From: Omnitrophica bacterium RIFCSPLOWO2_01_FULL_45_10
GTDB lineage: Bacteria; Omnitrophota; Gorgyraeia; 2-01-FULL-45-10
Assembly: GCA_001804165.1 (NCBI GenBank)
Contig: MHFL01000058.1
Span: forward strand, 1 to 21,834
Direction: 5' to 3'
Length of the DNA: 21,834 nucleotides
The translations under genes and the position numbers were made by a program. Below, piece after piece: positions 7,960 through 14,864 of the stretch (its first letter is position 1; each line of letters begins with the position of its first letter). The notes beneath the pieces were generated by a model that was given only the letters and a program-made list of their open reading frames with translations, was not told where the DNA came from and made no database searches.

Positions 7960-8638
7960 TATTTCTTTTGTCTTTCCCATGTTCAATGAATCTCTGAACA
8001 TAGAGGAGACCTTACAAAAGACATCGGAACTGGCCCGAGAGATATGCGACTCTTACGAGATTGTCGTGGCAGACGACGCTTCTACCGACGCTAGCGCCGA
8101 GATCGTGGGAAGGCTCGCCTCGCGTGACGAGCGCATAAAATTGATTCGTCTTGAGAAAAACACTAAATTCGGCGGCGCGCTAAGAGAAGGGTTGAAGGCC
8201 GCGTCAAAGGATATAGTGCTCTATACGGACGCGGATTTTCCGGCTAAAGTTGAAGACGTAAAGAGGGCGCTGACTTTGCTGGACGGCGCGGATGTCGTAA
8301 CCGCATATAGTTTAGTATTAAAAGATGAGAGCGTCAAGAGGATCATCATGTCGAAGGTTTATAACTTTCTCGTTCAATTCTTATTCGGATTGAATATAAG
8401 GGATATAAATTCTGGACTTAAGATATATAAGAGAAAGGCGCTTGAGGGGCTTCGGTTGAGGTCGAAAAGCCCATTTATAGATGTTGAGATATTCGCGGAA
8501 TTGGCTAAAAGAGATTGCAGGATCCGGGAATACGGCCTTGTATTCGACCTCCGCACGAGAGGCGCGTCCAACATATCGAAACCGAGCATAGTGGCGCAGA
8601 CATTCTGGGACATGTTGGTTTATAAATTTTCTGGGTGA
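7946..8638 (+). CDS. GT2 family polyprenyl-phosphate glycosyltransferase
   Basis: The protein is 230 residues with a GT-A fold. FVFPMFNES (8-16) is the first strand, VADDASTD (41-48) binds the nucleotide, and YTDADFP (93-99) carries the metal-binding DxD-like pair. RDINSGLKIYKR is the segment typical of dolichol/undecaprenyl-phosphate sugar synthases. It would load a sugar from a UDP or GDP donor onto the lipid carrier used by the neighbouring ArnT-like enzyme. ArnC/FlmF-type enzymes usually carry two C-terminal membrane helices; these are absent, so this is the short DPM1-like form. The ATG at 7946, with GAAAGGG upstream, is preferred over the in-frame start at 7910, which lies deep in the preceding gene. 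Confidence 0.85.
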   Translation: MTGSDISFVFPMFNESLNIEETLQKTSELAREICDSYEIVVADDASTDASAEIVGRLASRDERIKLIRLEKNTKFGGALREGLKAASKDIVLYTDADFPAKVEDVKRALTLLDGADVVTAYSLVLKDESVKRIIMSKVYNFLVQFLFGLNIRDINSGLKIYKRKALEGLRLRSKSPFIDVEIFAELAKRDCRIREYGLVFDLRTRGASNISKPSIVAQTFWDMLVYKFSG

Positions 8639-8654
8639 AATTTTCGAACTATAT

Positions 8655-9494
8655 ATGAAATATCTCATAGTGGCCGCGGATGATTTTGGGATGACGAAGA
8701 GCATGAATGAGGGCATTGTCAAGGCCTACAAGGAAGGCATAGTAACATCGATTAATTTCATGCCTTCAGGCGAGGCGTTTGAAGACGCTCGTACCTTGGC
8801 GATGGAATTGAAATTGAAGGAGATTGGCGGCCACCTTGCCCTGACCGAAACCTCGCCTGTCGCAGAGCCAGATAAAGTCAGTAGTTTAGTGACGAGGGGA
8901 AACAGATTTCGCAAAGATTATATATCTTTGATTCTCGACCTATTTTTTAAGCGAATACGCGAAGACGAAATATACATTGAGTTGAAAAGCCAATTGGGCA
9001 GACTGAAGGCGCTCGGAATAAAAATAGCATATTTAAGCAGTCACGAACATATCCATATGCGGCCAGACATATTAAAGATATTTGTGGAACTTGCAAAAGA
9101 ACATGGCATACCATCCATAAGATGCATAAGGAGAGAAAAGATTAGCCCGCCGTATAGTGTGAAAAAAATCTATAGAACGCTTACCGCGGCATATTTTGAT
9201 AAACGGATGAGAGAAAGTCTCGATACTTTAGCAATTTCGCATGCGGATAATTTTAGGGGATTTTTAGATTCAGGCAGCCTCAACGAAAGTAATCTTATCA
9301 ATATTTGTAAATCATTAGACGACGGTATTACCGAACTCGTCTGCCATCCGGGATTTTTAGGACCTGAAGTTCTGGATAGATATAGATTCCATATCAATTG
9401 TGAATATGAGTTATACGCCCTCACAAGTCCCCGCGTAAAAAAAATCATAAAGGAACAAAATATAAATCTTATAAATTACAGCGAATTCCTTTGA
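8655..9494 (+). CDS. YdjC/NaxD-like carbohydrate deacetylase
   Basis: This is a 279-residue member of the YdjC (ChbG/HpnK/NaxD) deacetylase family. It has AADDFG (D9, D10) at the N-terminus, GGHLALTE (H60), SSHEHIHMRP (H130, H132, H134) for metal binding and CHPGF (H231). Family members remove N-acetyl groups from amino sugars. Next to a GT2 and an ArnT-like enzyme, the likely substrate is an undecaprenyl-phosphate N-acetyl-hexosamine, as for Francisella NaxD. Hopanoid HpnK and chitobiose ChbG are alternatives not supported by the neighbours. No strong ribosome site precedes the ATG. A palindrome 22 nt after the stop probably ends the transcript. Confidence 0.85.
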   Translation: MKYLIVAADDFGMTKSMNEGIVKAYKEGIVTSINFMPSGEAFEDARTLAMELKLKEIGGHLALTETSPVAEPDKVSSLVTRGNRFRKDYISLILDLFFKRIREDEIYIELKSQLGRLKALGIKIAYLSSHEHIHMRPDILKIFVELAKEHGIPSIRCIRREKISPPYSVKKIYRTLTAAYFDKRMRESLDTLAISHADNFRGFLDSGSLNESNLINICKSLDDGITELVCHPGFLGPEVLDRYRFHINCEYELYALTSPRVKKIIKEQNINLINYSEFL

Positions 9495-9515
9495 CTAAGT
9501 TTTGGAAGGGAAATA

Positions 9516-9553
9516 TTAAAGGGAAACCTTTTTTCTAAAAGGTTTCCCTTTAA
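9516..9553. terminator. 17-bp-arm palindrome, probable bidirectional terminator (copy 1)
   Basis: Arms TTAAAGGGAAACCTTTT (9516-9532) and AAAAGGTTTCCCTTTAA (9537-9553) pair perfectly around a TTCT loop. It lies between two convergent units, the deacetylase on + and tmRNA on -, where a two-way terminator is expected. A second copy with a compensating base-pair change is at 19521-19557. Confidence 0.65.
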
Positions 9554-9554
9554 A

Positions 9555-9646
9555 CAAATTTGGGCGCAAGCCCCGCCAGGGCGTATGGTTTAGCGAGCCG
9601 AAGGCCAAAAAACAAGTCCACATTTTTTGGGCCGAGGCCAAATTTG
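9555..9646. repeat. 92-bp segment with 9-bp terminal inverted repeats
   Basis: CAAATTTGG (9555-9563) and CCAAATTTG (9638-9646) are perfect inverted repeats bounding a structured segment. Inside, GGCC-AAAAAA (9603-9612) pairs with TTTTTTG-GGCC (9623-9633), which on the - strand could act as the tmRNA terminator. It may be a small non-autonomous element or simply the folded trailer of tmRNA. No coding potential was seen. Confidence 0.4.
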
Positions 9647-9650
9647 ATAG

Positions 9651-10094
9651 TGGTGGAGGTGGCGAGATTCGAACTCGCGTCCCCAAACATCAGAACAAAG
9701 GTCTCTACATGTTTATCCTAATCTTTAATTTCCCCTTTGCGAACTTCAATAGGAGGAATTTCGAAAGGGTATCCTTTTAAAGTTTCATCCCACCGACAAA
9801 AGGATATATCGGCGAAACTATCCTGCTATCTTCGCCAATCTGACCCCGCAGGATGAATCAGTTGACGGGTTACCTTATAAAGGTAACGCTACCGGTAGAA
9901 TGGGATCCGGCACCACTTGCATGGCGCTTAGGAGCTCATTCACCGTTGCTGGAACTTTTACGTTATCAGCATTTGATTTTTGCCAGGTGTTTTATCCTTC
10001 GCTTTCGCTCGGGATGGCTTGCGCCAAGAGGCCTCCTAGCAACCTCTACATGCCGCCCTTATCTTGCTTATCTGGGTCGAAGCCTTTCACCCCC
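9651..10094 (-). ncRNA. ssrA: Transfer-messenger RNA (tmRNA)
   Basis: The 3' end on the - strand reads the tRNA-like T-arm (GACGCGAG-TTCGAAT-CTCGCC) followed by ACCTCC-ACCA. Its CACCTCC pairs with the 5' GGGGGTG at 10094-10088 (7 bp, one G-U). The 5' part has the tmRNA-typical GGCTTCGACCC and GCATGTAGAGG, and the 3' part ACATGTAGAGACC...GATGTTTGGGGACG matches the conserved 3' domain. Total length is 444 nt with CCA encoded, longer than the about 360 nt of E. coli. It rescues stalled ribosomes with SmpB, whose gene is directly upstream. The tag reading frame is not obvious: a GCT resume codon near 9970 opens 31 codons ending V-A-L-P-L with TAA in a hairpin loop, and shorter frames lack a hydrophobic end. 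Confidence 0.9.
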
Positions 10095-10542
10095 TATATT
10101 GTTGTCTTCGGATCTCCCGCTCCGTCTCCCTGCGACGGATTGACTCGCGCTTGTCGTAAAGTTTCTTTCCTTTTGCGACGGCTAACTCGACTTTCGCAAT
10201 GCCATTCTTAAAGTATAGTCTTAATGGAATCAGCGCCAAGTGCTTAAGAGAAAGTTCCGCGATAAGTCTTTTAATTTGATTCTTATGAAGAAGCAGCTTT
10301 CTCGGCCTTAAAGGGTCAAGATTCGCCATGTTGCCGAATTCATAAGGCGCGATGTGCATGTTGTAAATAAAAATTTCATTGCCTTCGGCCCTCGCGAAAC
10401 TATCTTTCAAATTTGCCTGGCCGGTTCTGAGAGATTTTACTTCGGTACCGCTCAATACAAGACCCGCCTCAACGGTCTCGAGTATAGTATAATTGTAATG
10501 GGCCTGCCTATTTGTCGCGATTATCTTATCAGCCATTCGCAT
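10087..10542 (-). CDS. smpB: SsrA-binding protein SmpB
   Basis: SmpB binds tmRNA and the stalled ribosome to start trans-translation. The 151 residues include the OB-fold signature [57 protein letters not shown] and the basic C-terminal tail. Two starts are possible: ATG at 10542 or ATG at 10536 (M-A-D-K). A promoter -10 box at 10552-10547 puts the transcript start about at 10540, so the second ATG with an essentially leaderless mRNA is plausible. The stop TGA (10089-10087) lies inside the tmRNA acceptor stem, giving an 8-nt overlap with ssrA. Confidence 0.96.
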   Translation of the reverse strand: MRMADKIIATNRQAHYNYTILETVEAGLVLSGTEVKSLRTGQANLKDSFARAEGNEIFIYNMHIAPYEFGNMANLDPLRPRKLLLHKNQIKRLIAELSLKHLALIPLRLYFKNGIAKVELAVAKGKKLYDKRESIRRRETEREIRRQQYRG

Positions 10543-10546
10543 GAAT

Positions 10547-10576
10547 ATTATAGCATTACTTTTACATTGAAATCAA
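10547..10576 (-). promoter_or_regulatory. smpB-ssrA promoter
   Basis: On the - strand, TTGATT (10576-10571) and a consensus TATAAT (10552-10547) are spaced by 18 nt. The predicted +1 is near 10540, at or inside the annotated start codon. The -35 lies 6 bp from the -35 of the divergent tRNA-Leu promoter. Confidence 0.7.
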
Positions 10577-10582
10577 GGCAGA

Positions 10583-10611
10583 TTGACACTACCCTCATTT
10601 TAGGGTATACT
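10583..10611 (+). promoter_or_regulatory. tRNA-Leu and downstream operon promoter
   Basis: TTGACA (10583-10588) and TATACT (10606-10611) are separated by exactly 17 bp, giving a start near 10618, nine bases before the tRNA. No terminator follows the tRNA, so it may also drive the amidase-to-rdgB genes. Confidence 0.82.
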
Positions 10612-10626
10612 GAAATGAAAATTTCA

Positions 10627-10711
10627 GCGGAAGTGGTGAAATTGGCAAACACGTACGGTTCAGGGCCGTATGCTTTCGGGCTTGAGGGTTCAACTCCCTC
10701 CTTCCGCACCA
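10627..10711 (+). tRNA. tRNA-Leu(CAG)
   Basis: Acceptor GCGGAAG pairs with CTTCCGC, followed by ACCA (CCA encoded). The anticodon stem TACGG/CCGTA holds the loop TTCAGGG with anticodon CAG. A 13-nt class II variable arm and the T-arm GAGGG-TTCAACT-CCCTC are present. Confidence 0.97.
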
Positions 10712-10734
10712 AATTTACGAACGCCCTTATATAT

Positions 10735-11856
10735 ATGCGGCTTTTTTACTATAATTTTATCATATTCTTTATGGCGGCCATCCTTCTCGCGGGATGCGCG
10801 ACGCAGGCGCCACATTTCAGGATGGACGTTTTATTGCAGAAGGATATGAGAACATTCGCGAATGTTCATTATCTTCCGATGGAAAAATTGTGCGATGTTT
10901 ATGAGCTTAATTGTAAATGGGATAAATTTATAAAGACGGCTGTTATACAGAAAGGGCAAAACCGTATAACGTTAAGAGAAGGCAGCGAGTCGGTTCTCAT
11001 TGATGGACGTTTAAAAAGGATTGAGAAACCGGTCCTTCTTGACAGAGGAGACGTATACCTCCCTGCCTCGTTCGTTAAGAATGAATTAGCCCCGTTATTC
11101 GGCCTGGAACTTAAGCGTCCGGCTGAAATAGCCCGAGTCCCGAGCAAAGTTACAATTAAAACTGTAGTCATTGATCCGGGGCACGGGGGGAAGGATCCGG
11201 GAGCCATATCTAGGAGGCTTCGGCTCAAAGAGAAAAATATGACCCTTGCTGTGTCGAAGAAATTAAAAGCCATTCTTGAGGATGCGGGCCTCAAAGTGGT
11301 CATGACCCGTGACAGAGATGTATTCATACCGCTTCCCAAGAGAGCCGAGATCGCCAATAGAAGCGGGGCGGATATATTCGTAAGCATTCATATAAATTCG
11401 TCGAGAACAAAGTCATTGAAGGGATTTGAATGCTATTACCTGTCGGAAGCGATGTCCGATAACGCGAGGGCGCGTGAGGCGGCGGAAAGCGGCGCGATGA
11501 AAATAGGCAAAGAGTCCAAGATAGAATATTCCAGCGTTCTCTCGAAGACGTTGTGGGACATGGCGTTTACTGAGAACAGGCAGGAATCCAGCGAACTGTC
11601 AAGTCACATATGCGAGTCTATAGAGGATAATCTTCCGATAGGAAACAGAGGCATAAGGCAAGCGAGATTCTACGTGTTAAAGAAGACGAACATCCCGGCA
11701 GTCCTGGTTGAGGCGGGATACATAAGTAATAGATTCGAAGAGATGAAATTGAAGGAAGCGTCATTTTTAGATAGAATCGCGAACGCCGTAGGCCAGGGAA
11801 TATTGAGATACAAAAGGACTTACGAAAGGACAGAAGGGTTCACCAAGATGTTATGA
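10735..11856 (+). CDS. N-acetylmuramoyl-L-alanine amidase, lipoprotein
   Basis: This is a 373-residue zinc amidase (Amidase_3, AmiA/B/C type) that cuts the bond between MurNAc and L-Ala in peptidoglycan. A signal segment with lipobox LLAGC (Cys21) predicts membrane anchoring. Residues about 40-125 resemble a copper-amine-oxidase-N-like domain (LITLREGSES-type strands, DVYLPASFV). The catalytic domain begins VVIDPGHGGKDPG (H150), with E166, H219 in FVSIHINS, and catalytic E326 in AVLVEAGYISN. The open frame extends upstream through the tRNA, but ATG 10735 is the first start after the tRNA that gives a signal peptide. It overlaps murI by 4 nt, joining cell-wall cleavage and precursor supply. 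Confidence 0.93.
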   Translation: MRLFYYNFIIFFMAAILLAGCATQAPHFRMDVLLQKDMRTFANVHYLPMEKLCDVYELNCKWDKFIKTAVIQKGQNRITLREGSESVLIDGRLKRIEKPVLLDRGDVYLPASFVKNELAPLFGLELKRPAEIARVPSKVTIKTVVIDPGHGGKDPGAISRRLRLKEKNMTLAVSKKLKAILEDAGLKVVMTRDRDVFIPLPKRAEIANRSGADIFVSIHINSSRTKSLKGFECYYLSEAMSDNARAREAAESGAMKIGKESKIEYSSVLSKTLWDMAFTENRQESSELSSHICESIEDNLPIGNRGIRQARFYVLKKTNIPAVLVEAGYISNRFEEMKLKEASFLDRIANAVGQGILRYKRTYERTEGFTKML

Positions 11857-12647
11857 GCGCCTCAAGGCCTATTGGCATATTCGATTCGGGAGTCGGCGGA
11901 CTTACGGTTGTAAAAAGAATAGAGGAACTACTGCCGCATGAAGAGATAATCTACTTTGGCGATACCGCAAGGGTCCCTTACGGGACAAAGTCGAAGGAGA
12001 CCGTTACGAGATTTTCTGTGGAGAACGTCGAGTTTCTGATGGGGTTCAATGTGAAGATGATAATAGTCGCATGCAATACCGCGTCGTCACTGAGTTTGGA
12101 GTTTTTAAAAAGGTGCTTCAAGGTTCCTTTGATAGGCGTGATAGAGCCGGGCGCGAAAGGCGCGGTGGATTCGACTCGCAATAATAGGATAGGCGTGATA
12201 GGCACACGGGCGACCATCTCTTCCGGCGCCTACGAAAAGGCAATAAAAAAATTAAATTCCAACATTTCGCTATACAGCCAAACATGCCCGTTATTCGTCC
12301 CATTGGTAGAGGAAGGCTGGCTCGATGAAGACGTGACAGGCGATGTCGCTCGGGTGTATTTAGCACCTCTTAAAAAAAGACAGATAGATACTTTGATTTT
12401 GGGATGCACGCATTACCCTCTTCTTTCCTACGCGATAAGAAAGGTAATGGGTAAGAGCATGCTTTTTATTGACTCCGCCAAGGAGGTGGCCAAAGAGGCG
12501 AAGGGAATATTGGCTGCATGCGGCCTATTAAATGGGACGAGGCAAAGGCGAAACACCAAATTCTTCGTGAGCGACGAGCCGGATAGTTTTGTAAGCATGG
12601 GGAAAAGATTCCTAAAAAGGCGGATAACAGCAAAAAAAATGGGCTAA
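11853..12647 (+). CDS. murI: Glutamate racemase
   Basis: MurI makes D-glutamate for peptidoglycan precursors in the cytoplasm. It is 264 residues long. The family signatures are all present: IFDSGVGGLTV (9-19), YFGDTARVPYG (34-44), VACNTAS with catalytic C74, and ILGCTHYP with catalytic C185. The start codon overlaps the amidase stop (ATGA). A 10-nt gap with AAAGGTGAG separates it from queD. Confidence 0.95.
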   Translation: MSASRPIGIFDSGVGGLTVVKRIEELLPHEEIIYFGDTARVPYGTKSKETVTRFSVENVEFLMGFNVKMIIVACNTASSLSLEFLKRCFKVPLIGVIEPGAKGAVDSTRNNRIGVIGTRATISSGAYEKAIKKLNSNISLYSQTCPLFVPLVEEGWLDEDVTGDVARVYLAPLKKRQIDTLILGCTHYPLLSYAIRKVMGKSMLFIDSAKEVAKEAKGILAACGLLNGTRQRRNTKFFVSDEPDSFVSMGKRFLKRRITAKKMG

Positions 12648-12657
12648 AGGTGAGATA

Positions 12658-13017
12658 ATGTACGAGATTAAAGTGAAATTGGATTTCAGCGCCGCGCATA
12701 ATCTTAGAAACTATCGCGGCCGGTGCGAGCGCCTGCATGGGCACAACTGGATAGTGGAGGCGGTATTTTCTTATAAATCATTGGACAAAAGCGGCATGGC
12801 CGTGGATTTCAAAATCGCTAAAGGGCTTTTAAGAGAGGTGACGCGGGAGTTGGATCATACATACTTAAATGAACTCAAATTTTTTAATAAGATCAACCCG
12901 ACGTCCGAGAATATCGCGAGATTCATATATGAGTCTGTGAAACGGAAGATGAAAGCGATTAAATTCGTTACCGTCTGGGAAAACGACACCTCCTCGGCCT
13001 CGTATATGGAGGATTGA
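12658..13017 (+). CDS. queD: 6-carboxy-5,6,7,8-tetrahydropterin synthase
   Basis: QueD converts dihydroneopterin triphosphate to 6-carboxytetrahydropterin, the first dedicated step after GTP cyclohydrolase in queuosine synthesis. Its 119 residues match the family. Zinc ligands H14, H27 and H29 (SAAHN, RLHGHNW), catalytic C23 in GRCERLHGH, LDHTYLN and VWENDTSSASY are visible. A good ribosome site AAAGGTGAG precedes the ATG. It opens a four-gene queD-C-E-F block. Confidence 0.95.
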   Translation: MYEIKVKLDFSAAHNLRNYRGRCERLHGHNWIVEAVFSYKSLDKSGMAVDFKIAKGLLREVTRELDHTYLNELKFFNKINPTSENIARFIYESVKRKMKAIKFVTVWENDTSSASYMED

Positions 13018-13020
13018 CCT

Positions 13021-13695
13021 TTGGCGCGTAAGGCAGTAGTATTACTTTCAGGCGGATTGGATTCAGCCGTTGCTTTATATGCGGCGATAGATAAAGGCTA
13101 CCTATGCCATTGTCTCACCTTCGACTATGGTCAAAGGCATAAGAAGGAGATAGAAATGGCCAGACGGTTAGCGAGGATCACCGGGTCAGGGTTCAAGACT
13201 GTTCGATTGCGCTTTCCATGGAAAGGCTCAAGTCTTTTGGACAAACACGCGAGGCTGCCTCTCGATAGAAGCTTGAAAGAGATAAAAAGAGCCGTACCTT
13301 CGACCTACGTGCCGGCAAGAAATAGTATATTTTTAAGCATGGCGGTTTCGTTCGCCGAAGCGATATGTTCAGATGCCGTATTTATCGGCGCCCATTTCGA
13401 GGATTCGAGCGGCTATCCTGACTGCCGCAAGGAATATCTCGAGACCTTTAGCCGTCTCGTCGAGATCGGCACAAAACGGGGCATAGAGAAAAAGTTGCGT
13501 CTTGAATTTCCGCTCATAGATAAGAATAAGACCGAGATCATAAAGTTGGGTTTGAGTCTGGGAGTGCCGTTTCAATTTACCTGGTCCTGTTATAAGGGTA
13601 ATGAGAGGCCATGTATGAGATGCGATTCGTGCATCTTGAGAGCAAAAGGCTTTCGCGAGGCAGGCATACGCGACCCTCTTTTAGAGGAGTTTTAG
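13021..13695 (+). CDS. queC: 7-cyano-7-deazaguanine synthase
   Basis: QueC uses ATP and ammonia to turn 7-carboxy-7-deazaguanine into preQ0. It is 224 residues long. The PP-loop SGGLDS (residues 9-14) binds ATP, TFDYGQRHKKE follows, and STYVPARNSIFLS is the family core. The zinc site is C190, C198, C201 and C204. The start is TTG at 13021 with GGAGG 8 nt upstream; no ATG fits before the PP-loop. Confidence 0.96.
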   Translation: MARKAVVLLSGGLDSAVALYAAIDKGYLCHCLTFDYGQRHKKEIEMARRLARITGSGFKTVRLRFPWKGSSLLDKHARLPLDRSLKEIKRAVPSTYVPARNSIFLSMAVSFAEAICSDAVFIGAHFEDSSGYPDCRKEYLETFSRLVEIGTKRGIEKKLRLEFPLIDKNKTEIIKLGLSLGVPFQFTWSCYKGNERPCMRCDSCILRAKGFREAGIRDPLLEEF

Positions 13696-13701
13696 ATAAA
13701 G

Positions 13702-14406
13702 ATGCGTAATACAAGAGCGGAGATATCTGAACTATTTTCTTCCATTCAGGGTGAAGGGATATTTTTAGGCGCAAGACAAATTTTTATCAGATTCAAGCGC
13801 TGCAACTTAAATTGCGTATTCTGTGATGAGCCCCGCAACCTGAGGCCTGTGAGTTATACTTCGGCAGAATTACTCGCTGAGGTAAAGTCTCTGGACGCGA
13901 GAAAAGGCCCGCACCATTCTGTTTCGCTGACGGGCGGCGAGCCGCTTTTGTATCATGATTTTCTTAAGATATTCCTGCCGCTCCTTAAAAGAGCGGGTTT
14001 TAAATCGTATCTTGAGACGAATGGGACATTGCCGGACGAATTGTCGAAGGTAATAGATCTCGTAGATATCATAGCGATGGATTTCAAACTTCCATCATCT
14101 ACGGGTGAAAGGGCATTCTGGAAGGAGCACCTCAAATTCTTAAGGGTGTCGTCGAAGAAGAATGTCTTCGTTAAAGCGGTGGTAACGCCCGCCACAAAAA
14201 ATGAAGATATTGAAAAGGCGATCGCGATAATAAAGAAGGTGAATAAAGAAATCTCCTTGATTCTTCAACCTGCCACGCCTGTGAAGCCGGATGAGGCAGA
14301 TATAGATAAATATCGTCTATTGGAATTGCTCGAGATAGGGACGCGTAAGAATCTCTTGAATGTAAGGGTCATTCCGCAGATTCATAAGATGTTGGGAGTA
14401 AAATGA
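13702..14406 (+). CDS. queE: 7-carboxy-7-deazaguanine synthase (radical SAM)
   Basis: QueE ring-contracts 6-carboxytetrahydropterin to 7-carboxy-7-deazaguanine. In 234 residues it shows FSSIQGEG (12-19), the radical-SAM cysteines C34, C38 and C41 (CNLNCVFCDE), SLTGGEPLL for SAM binding, and ETNGT. The spacing is the plain CxxxCxxC form. The stop overlaps the queF start (ATGA), so the two are translationally coupled. Confidence 0.94.
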   Translation: MRNTRAEISELFSSIQGEGIFLGARQIFIRFKRCNLNCVFCDEPRNLRPVSYTSAELLAEVKSLDARKGPHHSVSLTGGEPLLYHDFLKIFLPLLKRAGFKSYLETNGTLPDELSKVIDLVDIIAMDFKLPSSTGERAFWKEHLKFLRVSSKKNVFVKAVVTPATKNEDIEKAIAIIKKVNKEISLILQPATPVKPDEADIDKYRLLELLEIGTRKNLLNVRVIPQIHKMLGVK

Positions 14407-14864
14407 GATTGGGGTCAAGTAGCGTGGGTCAAGGGTCAAGAAGAATAAAAAAATCTTCATACGAAGATTTACAGAATACGATTCAGGGACTAAAGACGCC
14501 GGAGATAGAGGCGTGGGAGAATCAATACGCGGATCGAGATTACGTCGTCAGAATAGATATTCCCGAATTTACGTGTATATGTCCTAAGACCGGGTTGCCG
14601 GATTTTGCGAACATCGCCATCAAGTATGTGCCGGATAAAGTGTGCGTGGAATTGAAGTCACTCAAACTTTACATCGTCTTTTATCGAAATGTGGGCATAT
14701 TCAACGAACATGTCATTAATAAGATATTGGATGATTTGGTCAAGGCGGCACATCCGCGTTGGATGGAAATCGTCGGCGAATTTAATGCGCGCGGCGGGAT
14801 TAAGACGACGGTGAGCGCGGAGTACAAAAAGGGTCAAGAGTCAAGTAGCAAGGGTCGAGGGTGA
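14403..14864 (+). CDS. queF: NADPH-dependent preQ0 reductase
   Basis: QueF reduces the nitrile of preQ0 to preQ1, which Tgt places in tRNA. This is the short, unimodular type (153 residues). Nucleophile C60 in CICPKTGLPDF, D67, the NADPH motif ELKSLKLY (83-90) and E102 in NEHV are visible. Both termini are odd: residues 4-14 and the last nine are encoded by GGGTCAAG-type short repeats and are low-complexity Ser/Gly/Arg. Homology starts near TPEIEAWENQY and stops near SAEYKKG. A later start is therefore conceivable, but no better ATG is visible. Confidence 0.93.
   Translation: MRLGSSSVGQGSRRIKKSSYEDLQNTIQGLKTPEIEAWENQYADRDYVVRIDIPEFTCICPKTGLPDFANIAIKYVPDKVCVELKSLKLYIVFYRNVGIFNEHVINKILDDLVKAAHPRWMEIVGEFNARGGIKTTVSAEYKKGQESSSKGRG
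14411..14440 (+). repeat. GGGTCAAG short repeats at the queF 5' end
   Basis: Three copies of GGGTCAAG occur here, the first two interrupted by TAGCGT. The segment GTCAAGTAGC recurs at the other end of queF (14840-14849). They are coding in the queF frame. Confidence 0.6.
14831..14863 (+). repeat. GGGTCAAG short repeats at the queF 3' end
   Basis: GGGTCAAGAGTCAAG, TAGCAAGGGTCGAGGG and the stop TGA form degenerate copies of the same unit as at 14411-14440. They supply the last nine residues of QueF and the spacing to the next start codon. Confidence 0.6.

Noticed and set aside
9853..10211. Two overlapping + strand open frames
   Set aside because: They lie antisense to tmRNA and the smpB 3' end; the structured RNA explains the sequence.
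10354..10734. Upstream extension of the amidase frame
   Set aside because: It would run antisense through smpB and across tRNA-Leu. The lipoprotein signal peptide begins at 10735.
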